A DNA stretch of 19,319 nucleotides from JBOGTC01 sp050692055 (lineage in GTDB: Bacteria > Chloroflexota > Limnocylindria > QHBO01), in the NCBI GenBank assembly GCA_050692055.1, contig JBOGTC010000024.1, positions 1 to 19,319 on the forward strand. Reading direction: 5' to 3'. Position 1 is the stretch's first letter. Every line of letters begins with the position of its first letter. The notes under the pieces are model-generated. The model did no database searches. It saw only the letters and a list, made by a program, of their open reading frames with translations, and had not been told where the DNA came from. The position numbers and the translations under genes were made by a program. Below are positions 7,002-13,781 of the stretch, piece by piece.

Positions 7002-7061
7002 GGTCGGTATCGGTCCTCCCTGCGGCCGTGCTGGTTCAGTTGGAGGGCTGGCGTCTGGCGA

Positions 7062-7241
7062 CTAGGCGCGAGAGGTTGCCTTGCGCTTCTTGGCTTCCTT
7101 GCGCTTCCGCTTCACGCTGGGCTTCTCGTAGTGCTCGCGGCGCCGTGCCTCGGCCAGGATGCCGGACTGCTGAATCTTCTTGTTGAAGCGACGCAGCGCG
7201 CTCTCGAACGTCTCGTTCTCACCCACGCGGACCTCTGCCAA
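7062..7241 (-). CDS. rpsU: Small ribosomal subunit protein bS21
   Basis: The 59-residue product MAEVRVGENETFESALRRF followed by NKKIQQSGILAEARRREHYEKPS and a Lys/Arg tail (KRKRKEAKKRKATSRA) is bS21 of usual length. bS21 sits on the 30S platform near the anti-Shine-Dalgarno and aids initiation. No ATG is available: the start is TTG at 7241, chosen because GGAGGCG lies just upstream with 6-base spacing and because the family begins at this V-x-V-x-x-x-E-x-F. The frame remains open far upstream without likely protein sequence, so automatic callers could extend it wrongly. Its presence argues against an actinobacterial host despite the high GC. It has a 104-base leader after the HIT gene that contains a hairpin and a possible promoter. 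Confidence 0.9.
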   Translation of the reverse strand: MAEVRVGENETFESALRRFNKKIQQSGILAEARRREHYEKPSVKRKRKEAKKRKATSRA

Positions 7242-7272
7242 ACGTCTCGCCTCCTTCCCGCTCAAGAGTCGC

Positions 7273-7298
7273 GCCCGCACGGTGCATGACCGGCGGGC
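7273..7298 (-). promoter_or_regulatory. Hairpin in the rpsU leader
   Basis: On the minus strand GCCCGC-CGGT pairs with ACCG-GCGGGC, giving a 10-bp stem with one bulged base and a 5-base loop, 31 bases before the TTG start of rpsU. No T-run follows, so it is not a classical terminator. It may trim read-through from the HIT gene or act as a leader structure controlling rpsU. Confidence 0.45.
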
Positions 7299-7313
7299 AC
7301 GCAAGCGGAGCGA

Positions 7314-7342
7314 AGGGTAACAGCGGGATGGTGCAGGGTCAA
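7314..7342 (-). promoter_or_regulatory. Possible sigma-70 promoter for rpsU
   Basis: On the minus strand TTGACC (7337-7342) and TACCCT (7314-7319) are 17 bases apart. The -35 is near consensus and the -10 is weak (3 of 6). It lies just outside the HIT stop, so rpsU and the downstream genes could have an internal promoter independent of the CIRCE-controlled one. Confidence 0.35.
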
Positions 7343-7345
7343 TCG

Positions 7346-7690
7346 TCAGCCGGGCGGCCACGAGAGCGGGCGACCACCCAGCAGGTGGAAGTGCAGGTGG
7401 AAGACGCTCTGGCCCGCCTCGGGGCCCACGTTCGTGACGATGCGGTAGCCATGCAGCCCGTGATCCGTCGCCACCCGGCGCAGGGCAAGAAACAGGGCGG
7501 CCAGCAGATCGCCGTCTGACTCGTCGAGATACGCCACCGACGCCACGTGCCGGCGCGGGATGGCGAGCACGTGGGTGGGGGCGCGCGGGTTGATGTCCCT
7601 GAAGACGATGACCTGGTCGTCCTCGTGTACGCGCTCGGCGGGGATGTCGCCCGCCACGATCTTGCAGAAGAGGCAGTCGGTATCGGCCAT
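7346..7690 (-). CDS. HIT family (histidine triad) nucleotide-binding protein
   Basis: The 114-residue protein is a compact HINT-type HIT enzyme. It begins MADTDCLFCKIVAGDIPAER, with the C-x-x-C pair often seen near the start of these proteins. It continues with a strand RDINPRAPTHVLAIPRRH and ends with the catalytic triad motif HLHFHLLGG (H98, H100, H102). HINT proteins are purine nucleoside phosphoramidases and AMP-lysine hydrolases acting on adenylated substrates in the cytoplasm; the cellular substrate here is unknown. Length matches the family. It lies 9 bases downstream of rsmE and upstream of rpsU, a frequent arrangement. Codons 2-4 contain the octamer CCGATACC. Confidence 0.93.
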   Translation of the reverse strand: MADTDCLFCKIVAGDIPAERVHEDDQVIVFRDINPRAPTHVLAIPRRHVASVAYLDESDGDLLAALFLALRRVATDHGLHGYRIVTNVGPEAGQSVFHLHFHLLGGRPLSWPPG

Positions 7691-7699
7691 CGGTCGAGC

Positions 7700-8383
7700 C
7701 TAGGCGAAATCGCCGGTTCGCGACAAGACCACGGCGGCAACCGCCGGGGCCACCGACTCGGAGCGCAGGATGCGCGCGCCCAGGCCGGCCAGCGTCGCGC
7801 CGGCGCGCTCGGCGGCAGCCACCTCTTCGGGGCTGAAGCCTCCCTCGGGACCGATGACGATGCTCGACGGCGGATCCAGCGCTCCCAGCCGTACACCGCC
7901 ATGACGCTCGTACAGCAGGACCGATGCGGACGACAGCACTTCGGCCAACGGCACCGGCGCCTCGACGAGCGGCACGGTGCCCCGCTCGCACTGCTCCGCC
8001 GACTCGCGGGCGATCGTGCGCAGCCGGTCGAGCTTGCGTGACGAGAGCTCACGGACCACGCAGCGCGCGGTCACGACCATTCGGAAGGCAGCCACGCCGA
8101 TCTCCGTTCCGTGCTGCACGACCTGCTCGAGGCCGTCTCCCTTGAGCAGCGCCTGGCAGATCGAAAGCCGATGCCGCGGCTCTCCGGCGCTCGCGCGGCG
8201 CTCCTCGACGAGGCAGTCGCCAGCCACCAGAAGACACACTGCCTCGGTGCCGTCGCCCTCCAGCAGGACGATGCGATCGCCGTCGCGCAGGCGCAGGACC
8301 CTGGTCACCTGGTGCGCGATGCGCCCAGGCATCGCGAACCGGTCGGCCCCCACCGTTCCCGGCTCGACGAAGAAACGGTTCAC
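7700..8383 (-). CDS. rsmE: 16S rRNA (uracil-1498-N3)-methyltransferase RsmE
   Basis: RsmE is a SPOUT methyltransferase that methylates U1498 of 16S rRNA using S-adenosylmethionine. The 227-residue protein shows an N-terminal PUA-like domain (MNRFFVEPG to about 70), the segment KGDGLEQVVQHGTEIGV (81-97), and the trefoil-knot cofactor motifs IGPEGGFSPEE (177-187) and RILRSESVAPA (204-214). The start is taken as GTG at 8383. It overlaps the prmA stop by four bases (GTGA), the usual mark of translational coupling, and it matches the family N-terminus. The alternative ATG at 8413 adds ten atypical residues inside prmA. The usual R-T-E-T in the last motif reads R-S-E-S here, a conservative change. 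Confidence 0.93.
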   Translation of the reverse strand: MNRFFVEPGTVGADRFAMPGRIAHQVTRVLRLRDGDRIVLLEGDGTEAVCLLVAGDCLVEERRASAGEPRHRLSICQALLKGDGLEQVVQHGTEIGVAAFRMVVTARCVVRELSSRKLDRLRTIARESAEQCERGTVPLVEAPVPLAEVLSSASVLLYERHGGVRLGALDPPSSIVIGPEGGFSPEEVAAAERAGATLAGLGARILRSESVAPAVAAVVLSRTGDFA

Positions 8384-9291
8384 GCCGGTCGTTCCAGGCG
8401 CAGGCTGACCCACTCGCCATCGTCGCGCCGCGCGACGGGGCGCAGGCCGGCAGACTGCAGCGCCTCGATCACCTCGGGCGCCCGCACCTGGATGATGCCG
8501 CCCGCGAGCAGCGTTCCGCCGGGCGAGACGTGGGCCGCCAACAGCGGGGCGAGCTCGACGAGCAGCGCGGCCACGAGGTTCGCAAGCACGAGCGGGAAGC
8601 GCTCCGCGGCGGCGGCCGCCAGCGAGCCGTGTCGCACGTCGATCCGCTCACCGAGGTCGTTGAGCGCGGCGTTTCCCCGGGCGGCGGTCACCGCAAGCTC
8701 ATCGGTGTCGCAGGCGACCGCGCGAACCGCGCCGAGCCGCAGCGCCGCCAGCGCCAGGATGCCGGAGCCACAGCCCACGTCGAGCACCGTGGCCGGCAGC
8801 GGTCCGAGCTCCTGGATGAGCTGGAGGCAGCCGCGGGTCGTGGGATGCAGCCCGGTGCCAAAGGCCATCCCCGGATCCATGCGCACCACGACCTCGCCGT
8901 CGCGCAGCGACGGCTCCGGCAGCCACGACGGCACGACCAGGACGCGGCCAATCCGTTGCGGCGGATAGTGCTCGCGCCAGGCATCCGTCCAGTTCGCGTC
9001 CTCGGTCACCTGGACGATGAGGCTGCTCAGCGGGCGCAGGCCGAACGCCTGCAGGTGCCAGAGCGCTTGCTCAGTTGACTCGATGGCGGCTCTCGCCGCC
9101 GCGTCGTCGGGAATATGCGCCGTCACCAGGAACGGGGCAGCCGGGTCGGCGCGCACGGACAGCTCGTCAGGCGGATCGTGGAGCAGGCGCGTGGGCCGGA
9201 CCGCGGTCCCCTCGCTTACCCGACCGAGGATCTCGGAAACGGCCTCGACCGCCTCGACATCGGCCTCCACCCTGAGCTCGAGCCAGCGCAT
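8380..9291 (-). CDS. prmA: Ribosomal protein L11 methyltransferase PrmA
   Basis: The 303-residue protein trimethylates ribosomal protein L11. An N-terminal substrate-recognition domain (about 1-90) is followed by WTDAWREHYPPQRIG (101-115), DPGMAFGTGLHPTT (139-152, the PrmA signature) and the SAM-binding loop VLDVGCGSGILAL (169-181). The acidic strand ACDTDELAV and the catalytic-loop segment NLVAALL (normally NI-L-A) come next. Length is standard. The start ATG at 9291 follows the dnaJ stop by 11 bases, and the end overlaps the rsmE start by four bases, so dnaJ, prmA and rsmE are one transcription unit. Confidence 0.95.
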   Translation of the reverse strand: MRWLELRVEADVEAVEAVSEILGRVSEGTAVRPTRLLHDPPDELSVRADPAAPFLVTAHIPDDAAARAAIESTEQALWHLQAFGLRPLSSLIVQVTEDANWTDAWREHYPPQRIGRVLVVPSWLPEPSLRDGEVVVRMDPGMAFGTGLHPTTRGCLQLIQELGPLPATVLDVGCGSGILALAALRLGAVRAVACDTDELAVTAARGNAALNDLGERIDVRHGSLAAAAAERFPLVLANLVAALLVELAPLLAAHVSPGGTLLAGGIIQVRAPEVIEALQSAGLRPVARRDDGEWVSLRLERPA

Positions 9292-9302
9292 GGGCGGCGG
9301 CG

Positions 9303-10436
9303 TCAGCCGAACATGTCCCGGATTCGCTCGAAGACCGATGGGCCGCCCTTGGGCAGGACGGCCGGCGCGCCCACCTCGTCCAGCTGGCGCAGGAGATCGC
9401 GCTCCTGCCTGCTCAGTCTTGCGGGCACCACGACGTTCACCACGACATGCAGGTCACCGCGGCCGGCGCCCCGCAGGCGCGGGACGCCCTTCGCACGGAG
9501 CAGGATCTCCCGGCCGGACTGTGTTCCCGGCGGCACCTCGACCTCGGCCTCCTCGCCCTCGACGGTGGGAACGGTCAGAGTCGCGCCCAGCGCCGCCTGC
9601 GGGAAGGTGATCGGCAGCTCGTAGTACAGCTCGGTGCCGCGTCGGACGAGCTGGTCGTGCTCCTTGACGCGGACGGCCACGTAGAGGTCGCCCGACGGCC
9701 CGCCGCGCGGCCCGGCCTCGCCCTGGCCCTCCAGTGCGATGCGCTGGCCGTCATCGATCCCGGCTGGGACGCTGACCTCGAGGCGCCGCTCCTCGCGGAT
9801 GCGCCCGTCGCCTTCGCATTCGGTGCATGGCGTGGCGATGATGCGGCCCTCTCCGCGGCAGCGCGGGCATGCCACGATGTTCACCATCTGCCCGAGGATC
9901 GTCTGCGCCACCCGGCGGCGCTCGCCGGTGCCGTTGCAGTCGGGACACGGCTCCGGCTCGATTCCCGGCTCGCCGCCGGTCCCCGCACAGCGCGCGCAGC
10001 CCGCCAGGGTCGGAAACACAATCTCCTTCGTGACGCCGAAGACGGCCTCCGCGAATTCGATGACCAGGTCGTATCGCAGATCTGCGCCGGGCACGACGCG
10101 GGTGCGACGTCGCGTTCCCGCCGGCGAGCCGCCGAAGAACGCGTCGAAGATGTCGCCGAACGGCCCGAAGCCGCCTCCGCCAAACCCTCCGGCTCCGGCC
10201 GCGCTGGCGCTGTCCACCCCGGCGTGGCCGAACATGTCGTACGCGGCGCGGCGCTGCGAATCCGACAGCACGCGGTACGCCTCGTTCAGCTCCTTGAAGC
10301 GCAGGTCCGCTCCATCCGAGCTGTCGACGTCGGGATGGTGCTGCTGCGCCAGGCGCCGAAACGCCCGCTTGATCTCCTCGTCGCCTGCGTCCCGCGCGAC
10401 GCCGAGGACGTCGTAGTAGTCGCGCTTGATGGCCAT
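9303..10436 (-). CDS. dnaJ: Chaperone protein DnaJ
   Basis: DnaJ is the J-domain co-chaperone that stimulates DnaK ATPase and delivers substrates. The 377-residue protein has a J domain (about 5-70) with the HPD motif at 34-36, a Gly/Phe-rich linker (about 81-103) and four zinc-binding repeats: CARCAGTG (147), CPDCNGTG (164), CPRCRGEG (190) and CTECEGDG (204). Two C-terminal substrate-binding beta domains and a dimerisation tail follow. The start ATG 10436 (MAIKRDYYDVLGV) is fixed by the J domain; an in-frame ATG at 10520 would place the CIRCE operator inside the gene. No Shine-Dalgarno is seen, and a perfect TATAAT only 10 bases upstream predicts a nearly leaderless mRNA. It heads the dnaJ-prmA-rsmE operon and is separated from dnaK by about 3.4 kb. 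Confidence 0.96.
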   Translation of the reverse strand: MAIKRDYYDVLGVARDAGDEEIKRAFRRLAQQHHPDVDSSDGADLRFKELNEAYRVLSDSQRRAAYDMFGHAGVDSASAAGAGGFGGGGFGPFGDIFDAFFGGSPAGTRRRTRVVPGADLRYDLVIEFAEAVFGVTKEIVFPTLAGCARCAGTGGEPGIEPEPCPDCNGTGERRRVAQTILGQMVNIVACPRCRGEGRIIATPCTECEGDGRIREERRLEVSVPAGIDDGQRIALEGQGEAGPRGGPSGDLYVAVRVKEHDQLVRRGTELYYELPITFPQAALGATLTVPTVEGEEAEVEVPPGTQSGREILLRAKGVPRLRGAGRGDLHVVVNVVVPARLSRQERDLLRQLDEVGAPAVLPKGGPSVFERIRDMFG

Positions 10437-10445
10437 CGAGGCGGG

Positions 10446-10451
10446 ATTATA
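10446..10451 (-). promoter_or_regulatory. -10 box of the dnaJ promoter
   Basis: A perfect TATAAT on the minus strand lies between the CIRCE element and the dnaJ start. Transcription would begin about 7 bases on, within roughly 3-4 bases of the ATG. No good -35 is seen; that region is occupied by CIRCE. Confidence 0.6.
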
Positions 10452-10455
10452 CCGA

Positions 10456-10482
10456 TTGGCACTCTCAGGTTCGGAGTGCCAA
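10456..10482. promoter_or_regulatory. CIRCE operator upstream of dnaJ (HrcA binding site)
   Basis: TTGGCACTC (10456-10464), a 9-base spacer and GAGTGCCAA (10474-10482) form a perfect inverted repeat matching the CIRCE layout (canonical TTAGCACTC-N9-GAGTGCTAA), 19 bases before the dnaJ start. HrcA, encoded at 16307-17413, is the known CIRCE repressor. The arms are identical to those of the second site at 17444-17470, including the A-to-G change. The site lies upstream of the -10 box, in the -35 region. Confidence 0.93.
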
Positions 10483-10576
10483 GCCTTTGTGCGCCTCGCG
10501 TGGACGGCGCGGCTTTGCACCAGGGACCCGCATTCCTGCCACTGGATGGCATGATCCTCCCGCTAGGATGCATTGA

Positions 10577-11818
10577 ATGCCCCAGCTGACGATCTCGGCC
10601 GACCACGCCCGCCGCTTCCTGGTCCGCCGCCACCTGCTAGCGCCGCCGCGCGCGCTGCCGGCCAAGCCGACGTCGGTCCTGGCCGCGGTCGAGCGCATGG
10701 GGCTGCTCCAGTTCGACCCGCTCGAGGTGCCGGGCGCCCGCAACCACGACCTCGTGCTGCACGCGCGCATCGCCGGCTACCGGCGCGAGTGGTGCGACGC
10801 CTGGCTGTACGGCGAGGATCGGCGCCTGATCGAGCTTTACAACAAGAGCCTCAACATCGTGCCGATGCACGAGCTGCCGCACTACCAGATCACCTGGCAG
10901 CGCAACTCACCGGTGGTCGACGACGGGATCCTCAAGGAGCAGGCGGCCGTCACCGATGCCGTCCTCGCCCGCCTCCGGACCGATGGTCCCCTCTCCACCG
11001 CCGCCTTCGCCGACCACAACCATGCCGTCGACTGGTGGTGGGCGCCGACTCGAGCCGCGCGGGCGGTGATGGAAGCGCTCTTCGTGTCGGGGCGGCTGGG
11101 GATCTCCCGGCGCGACGGAAACCGCCGCCACTACGACCTGATCGAGCGGCTCGTCCCCGCCGAGCTCCTGGAGCTCAAGGAGTCGGAGGAGGATGCCATG
11201 CGCCATCGGCTGCTCAGCCGCTTCCGGGCGACCGGCATGACCACGCCGGTCGGCACGCAGTCGGAGGTCATGTACAGCGCCGGCGCGGTGACCGAGCGCG
11301 TGCGCCGCACCGAGCGCCTGGTCACCGACGGCAGGCTGTTGCCGATCACGGTCGAGGGCCTCAAGGGGCCGCGCTACCTGATCGCCGGCGAGGAGCCGAT
11401 CCTCGACGCAACGGCCGACCCGGCCAGCCTGCCGTCGCCGTGCGTCACCTTTATCGCGCCGCTCGACCCGCTGGTCTGGGATCGGCGCCTGCTGCGCGAG
11501 CTATGGGGCTTCGACTACCTGTGGGAGGTCTACGTCCCCGAGAAGAAGCGGCGCTGGGGCTACTACGTCCTCCCCATCCTGTTCGGCGACCGTTTCGTCG
11601 GCCGCATCGAGCCGCGTCTCGATCGCCGGGCGCGGACGCTCCGCATGCTCGGCATCTGGTTCGAGCCGGGCTTCGAGCCGATGGCGGTGCCTGCCTTCAT
11701 CCCGGCGCTGCGCGACGCGCTGGAGGCGTATCGGTCCTTCGTCGGTGCCGACAAGGTGATCTGGCCGCGCACTCGCATCGGTCGGGACATCGCCGGAGCG
11801 GTACGCCGCCTCGGCTAG
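10577..11818 (+). CDS. Winged-helix DNA glycosylase, AlkZ/YcaQ family (HTH_42)
   Basis: The 413-residue protein fits the HTH_42 family (DUF1006), whose members AlkZ and YcaQ/AlkX remove bulky alkyl adducts and unhook interstrand crosslinks. N-terminal winged-helix repeats contain the catalytic Q-hydrophobic-D motif QFD (45-47) in MGLLQFDPLEVPGARNHDLVLHARI. The motif belongs to the Q-x-D branch (YcaQ-like) rather than the antibiotic-resistance Q-x-Q branch. The C-terminal block FIAPLDPLVWDRRLLRELWGF (292-312), then YYVLPILFGDRFVGRIEPRLDR (329-350), is diagnostic. ATG 10577 has AGGA eight bases upstream. It is divergent from dnaJ across 140 bases that carry the CIRCE site, and convergent with the AP endonuclease gene xthA, which would process its products. 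Confidence 0.88.
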   Translation: MPQLTISADHARRFLVRRHLLAPPRALPAKPTSVLAAVERMGLLQFDPLEVPGARNHDLVLHARIAGYRREWCDAWLYGEDRRLIELYNKSLNIVPMHELPHYQITWQRNSPVVDDGILKEQAAVTDAVLARLRTDGPLSTAAFADHNHAVDWWWAPTRAARAVMEALFVSGRLGISRRDGNRRHYDLIERLVPAELLELKESEEDAMRHRLLSRFRATGMTTPVGTQSEVMYSAGAVTERVRRTERLVTDGRLLPITVEGLKGPRYLIAGEEPILDATADPASLPSPCVTFIAPLDPLVWDRRLLRELWGFDYLWEVYVPEKKRRWGYYVLPILFGDRFVGRIEPRLDRRARTLRMLGIWFEPGFEPMAVPAFIPALRDALEAYRSFVGADKVIWPRTRIGRDIAGAVRRLG

Positions 11819-12253
11819 GCCCTTGCCCGGAATCCGTCATGTACGCCCGAATGCGGTAGGCGGCAGGCGCGCACCTGGGCCGGCTCATTCCCCAGGAACT
11901 CAACCGTCGGCCGAGCGGTCGACGTGTGTCTTTCGGCCGACGGTTCATTCTCCGGGCGACTCATTCATCGGTGGAGCGTCCGGACTCGGCGCTTCCGCCG
12001 ACCGCTCAGTCTTCAGAGGTGGGCTATCCACTTCGCTCCACCCTGGTTTTCTCGCGTCAGCAACATGGTGACTGGTGCGCGACAAACGGCGCGGGTTGGC
12101 CGGTCTGAATCTAGGGAAGTCTATGACTCGGAGCCAGAGAATGGCCTTTCCCGACGCGTTGCAGTAATCCCACTGCTATGTAGCCAGAAGCGGGACGCGG
12201 ACTTGGCCGCCGGTGGAGCGAAGTGGATAGCCCATCTTCAGAGAATAGGCCTA
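11819..12253. other. Gene-free convergent interval with nested inverted repeats
   Basis: No credible gene lies in these 435 bases between the converging 3-prime ends of the glycosylase and xthA. The stretch from about 12050 to 12210 looks less GC-rich than the flanks. Inverted repeats are a 13-bp pair (11902-11914 with 11933-11945), a 9-bp pair (11913-11921 with 11999-12007), a 9-bp pair (11970-11978 with 12034-12042) and a 23-bp pair (12020-12042 with 12212-12234). The third and fourth share the arm at 12034-12042 and so exclude each other. Confidence 0.65.
12020..12234. repeat. Perfect 23-bp inverted repeat enclosing 169 bp
   Basis: The arm at 12020-12042 (reading TGGGCTATCCACTTCGC, then TCCACC) is exactly complementary to 12212-12234. 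The enclosed 169 bp holds only a small hairpin (GCAGT 12161-12165, ACTGC 12172-12176) and no gene. Possible explanations are a transposase-less MITE or degraded insertion sequence, a bidirectional terminator, or a structured RNA. No target duplication was recognised. Confidence 0.7.
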
Positions 12254-13060
12254 TCACGCACGGGCGACCACCGGCTGATCCGCGAAGTCCACGATCAGCG
12301 GCGCGTGGTCGGAGGGAATGCCGGGGTAGGTCGAGGGCTTGCGCGCATCGCGGTCGCGCTCGGCGGCCACCGCCCGCTCGCCGAGGCGCGGCGAGACGTA
12401 CACGTGGTCGATTCGCATTCCGAAGTTCTTGTGGAAGTGCCCTGCGCGGTAGTCCCACCACGTGAAGAAGCCCGGTTCGGGGTGAAAGCGACGCACGATG
12501 TCCACCATCCCCCAGTCGCGAAGGCGCGCCACGGCGGCGCGTTCCCGTGGGGAAACGTGGGTAGCGCCGTGCACCGCCGCCGGGTCCCAGACGTCGATGT
12601 CCTCGGGTGCCACGTTGTAGTCGCCGCAGATCGCCAGCTCGGTGGCCGGGTCCGTGTCATCCAGCCATGCCCCCAGGCGCTCGAGCCATTCGAGCTTGGC
12701 GAGGTAGAACTCGGAATCGACCATGCGCCCGTTCGGCACGTAGATGCTCGCCACGCGCATCGGCCCGCAGGTGGCGGCCAGGTAGCGGCCGCCGTCATCG
12801 GCCCAGCCGTCTGCAGTGGGGATGCCGTACGTCACCTCCTCGAGGCCGATGCGGGACGCGATCGCCACGCCGTTCCAGCGCCCCGCGCCATGGTGGGCCA
12901 GCTCGTAGCCGAGCGCGCGGAAGTCCAGCGCCGGCGCGGCCTCGTCGGCGAGCTTCGTCTCCTGCATGCACAGGACATCGGGCTGCTGGCGCTCCACCCA
13001 GGCCAGCACGCGGTCCAGGCGGGCCTTTAGCGAGTTGACGTTCCAGGTCGCGAGGCGCAT
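12254..13060 (-). CDS. xth: Exonuclease III / AP endonuclease (XthA)
   Basis: The 268-residue protein belongs to the Mg-dependent exonuclease III family, which cleaves at abasic sites and removes 3-prime blocks in base excision repair. Active-site positions are all visible: N7 in TWNVNS, E34 in MQETK, Y107 in SIYVPNG, D147 and N149 in GDYNVAP, D218 in RIDHVY, and the D251-H252 pair in SDHAPL. Length matches E. coli XthA (268). The start ATG 13060 has GGAG closely upstream. On the minus strand it lies 122 bases after a lipoprotein gene and may have its own promoter near 13097-13124. It converges on the alkylation DNA glycosylase, so two consecutive repair steps are neighbours. Confidence 0.95.
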   Translation of the reverse strand: MRLATWNVNSLKARLDRVLAWVERQQPDVLCMQETKLADEAAPALDFRALGYELAHHGAGRWNGVAIASRIGLEEVTYGIPTADGWADDGGRYLAATCGPMRVASIYVPNGRMVDSEFYLAKLEWLERLGAWLDDTDPATELAICGDYNVAPEDIDVWDPAAVHGATHVSPRERAAVARLRDWGMVDIVRRFHPEPGFFTWWDYRAGHFHKNFGMRIDHVYVSPRLGERAVAAERDRDARKPSTYPGIPSDHAPLIVDFADQPVVARA

Positions 13061-13096
13061 CGGTCTCCGGCGAGTCTAGCGGCGCGAGCGCGCGGC

Positions 13097-13124
13097 CTAT
13101 ACTCGGCCGGTGCCCTGACTGAAT
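13097..13124 (-). promoter_or_regulatory. Possible promoter for xth
   Basis: On the minus strand TTCAGT and TATAGG are separated by 16 bases, in the gap between the lipoprotein stop and xth. The -10-like box would give a leader of about 30 bases containing the Shine-Dalgarno GGAG. Matches to consensus are moderate. Confidence 0.3.
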
Positions 13125-13182
13125 TCCATCGTGGCAGGGTGGGCGCCCACGCGACGAAGCCCTGACCCCGCGGCCGCAGGCG

Positions 13183-13674
13183 TCAATCGTGCGCGCGCAG
13201 ATTCCCGCCTTCGAGCGTGGCCGAGTTGGCGTAGCCGGGGAAGACAGCGTTCCCGAATGGCGGACCGCCGTACGGACCGGTCATGACGAGGATGGTCAGC
13301 GTGTCTCCAGCGCTCGGTCCGCCCCGTCCTGCGTCGCATGCCAGCACCATCACCTCGCCGCTGCCGCGGTCAACGCCCTGGGACGTGTAGGCCATGGTGC
13401 CGCCCATGCAGTTGTCCGAGAAGCCGGGCTCGGCGCTCGCTTCGACGATGCCGGTGAAGCGGAACCGCACGTCGGCTGCGCGGTCGTGGTAGGCACCCTG
13501 CATCCGGCCGTCGCTGCAATCGTCGGGCGCGGCACACTCGAAGGTGAATCCGAACGTCGCCTTACCCTGCGCGGTGGCGGACGGCATGAAGCCACCTCCG
13601 CTGAACTTCGTGGCGCAGCCCGCCAGGAGCAGCATGGCCACGAGCAGCGCGCCGGTCGATCGAGATCCGCGCAT
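13183..13674 (-). CDS. Small lipoprotein of unknown function
   Basis: The 163-residue protein has a lipoprotein signal: basic MRGSR, a hydrophobic core GALLVAMLLLAG and the lipobox LLAGC with C20, so it should be anchored outside the membrane. The mature part begins with a Gly-rich stretch (FSGGGFMPSA), then QGKATFGFTFEC, charged strands and the ending ATLEGGNLRAHD. The pattern GKATFGF near the start and (L)-x-GGN-x-x-x-H at the end resembles a beta-sandwich domain seen in uncharacterised secreted proteins of high-GC bacteria. I cannot name the family. Four cysteines after the lipobox (ECAAPDDC, DNC, LAC) could form disulfides outside the cell. It sits downstream of dnaK by 128 bases and upstream of xth, both on the same strand, with no functional link visible. 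Confidence 0.75.
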   Translation of the reverse strand: MRGSRSTGALLVAMLLLAGCATKFSGGGFMPSATAQGKATFGFTFECAAPDDCSDGRMQGAYHDRAADVRFRFTGIVEASAEPGFSDNCMGGTMAYTSQGVDRGSGEVMVLACDAGRGGPSAGDTLTILVMTGPYGGPPFGNAVFPGYANSATLEGGNLRAHD

Positions 13675-13781
13675 CGCTTCCCCCTACATTCGGCAGTCCG
13701 ATCCGGCAACGGTACCAGCATCGAACCGCTGACGACAGCCCTTCCGTTGTGCGGATGCACCGCGCGGGGAGAGGCTTCCCA

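Noticed and set aside
4471..7065. An 864-codon open frame on the plus strand, antisense to pgpH and yqeY
   Set aside because: It lies opposite two clear conserved genes. Its translation is Arg/His/Asp/Gln-rich low-complexity sequence with no family motif, the expected by-product of GC-biased third codon positions.
10573..11859. A 428-codon plus-strand frame overlapping the glycosylase in another frame
   Set aside because: It is Pro/Arg/Ala-rich throughout, while the overlapping frame at 10577-11818 has clear HTH_42 motifs and a ribosome site.
11902..12234. Integron attC site or CRISPR-like array
   Set aside because: There is no GTTRRRY core, no integrase, and no regularly spaced direct repeats; the structure is inverted repeats of differing sequence.
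11924..13030. A 368-codon plus-strand frame across the inverted-repeat region and antisense to xth
   Set aside because: Most of it is antisense to the well-supported exonuclease III gene and the remainder runs through repeats; no motif was recognised.
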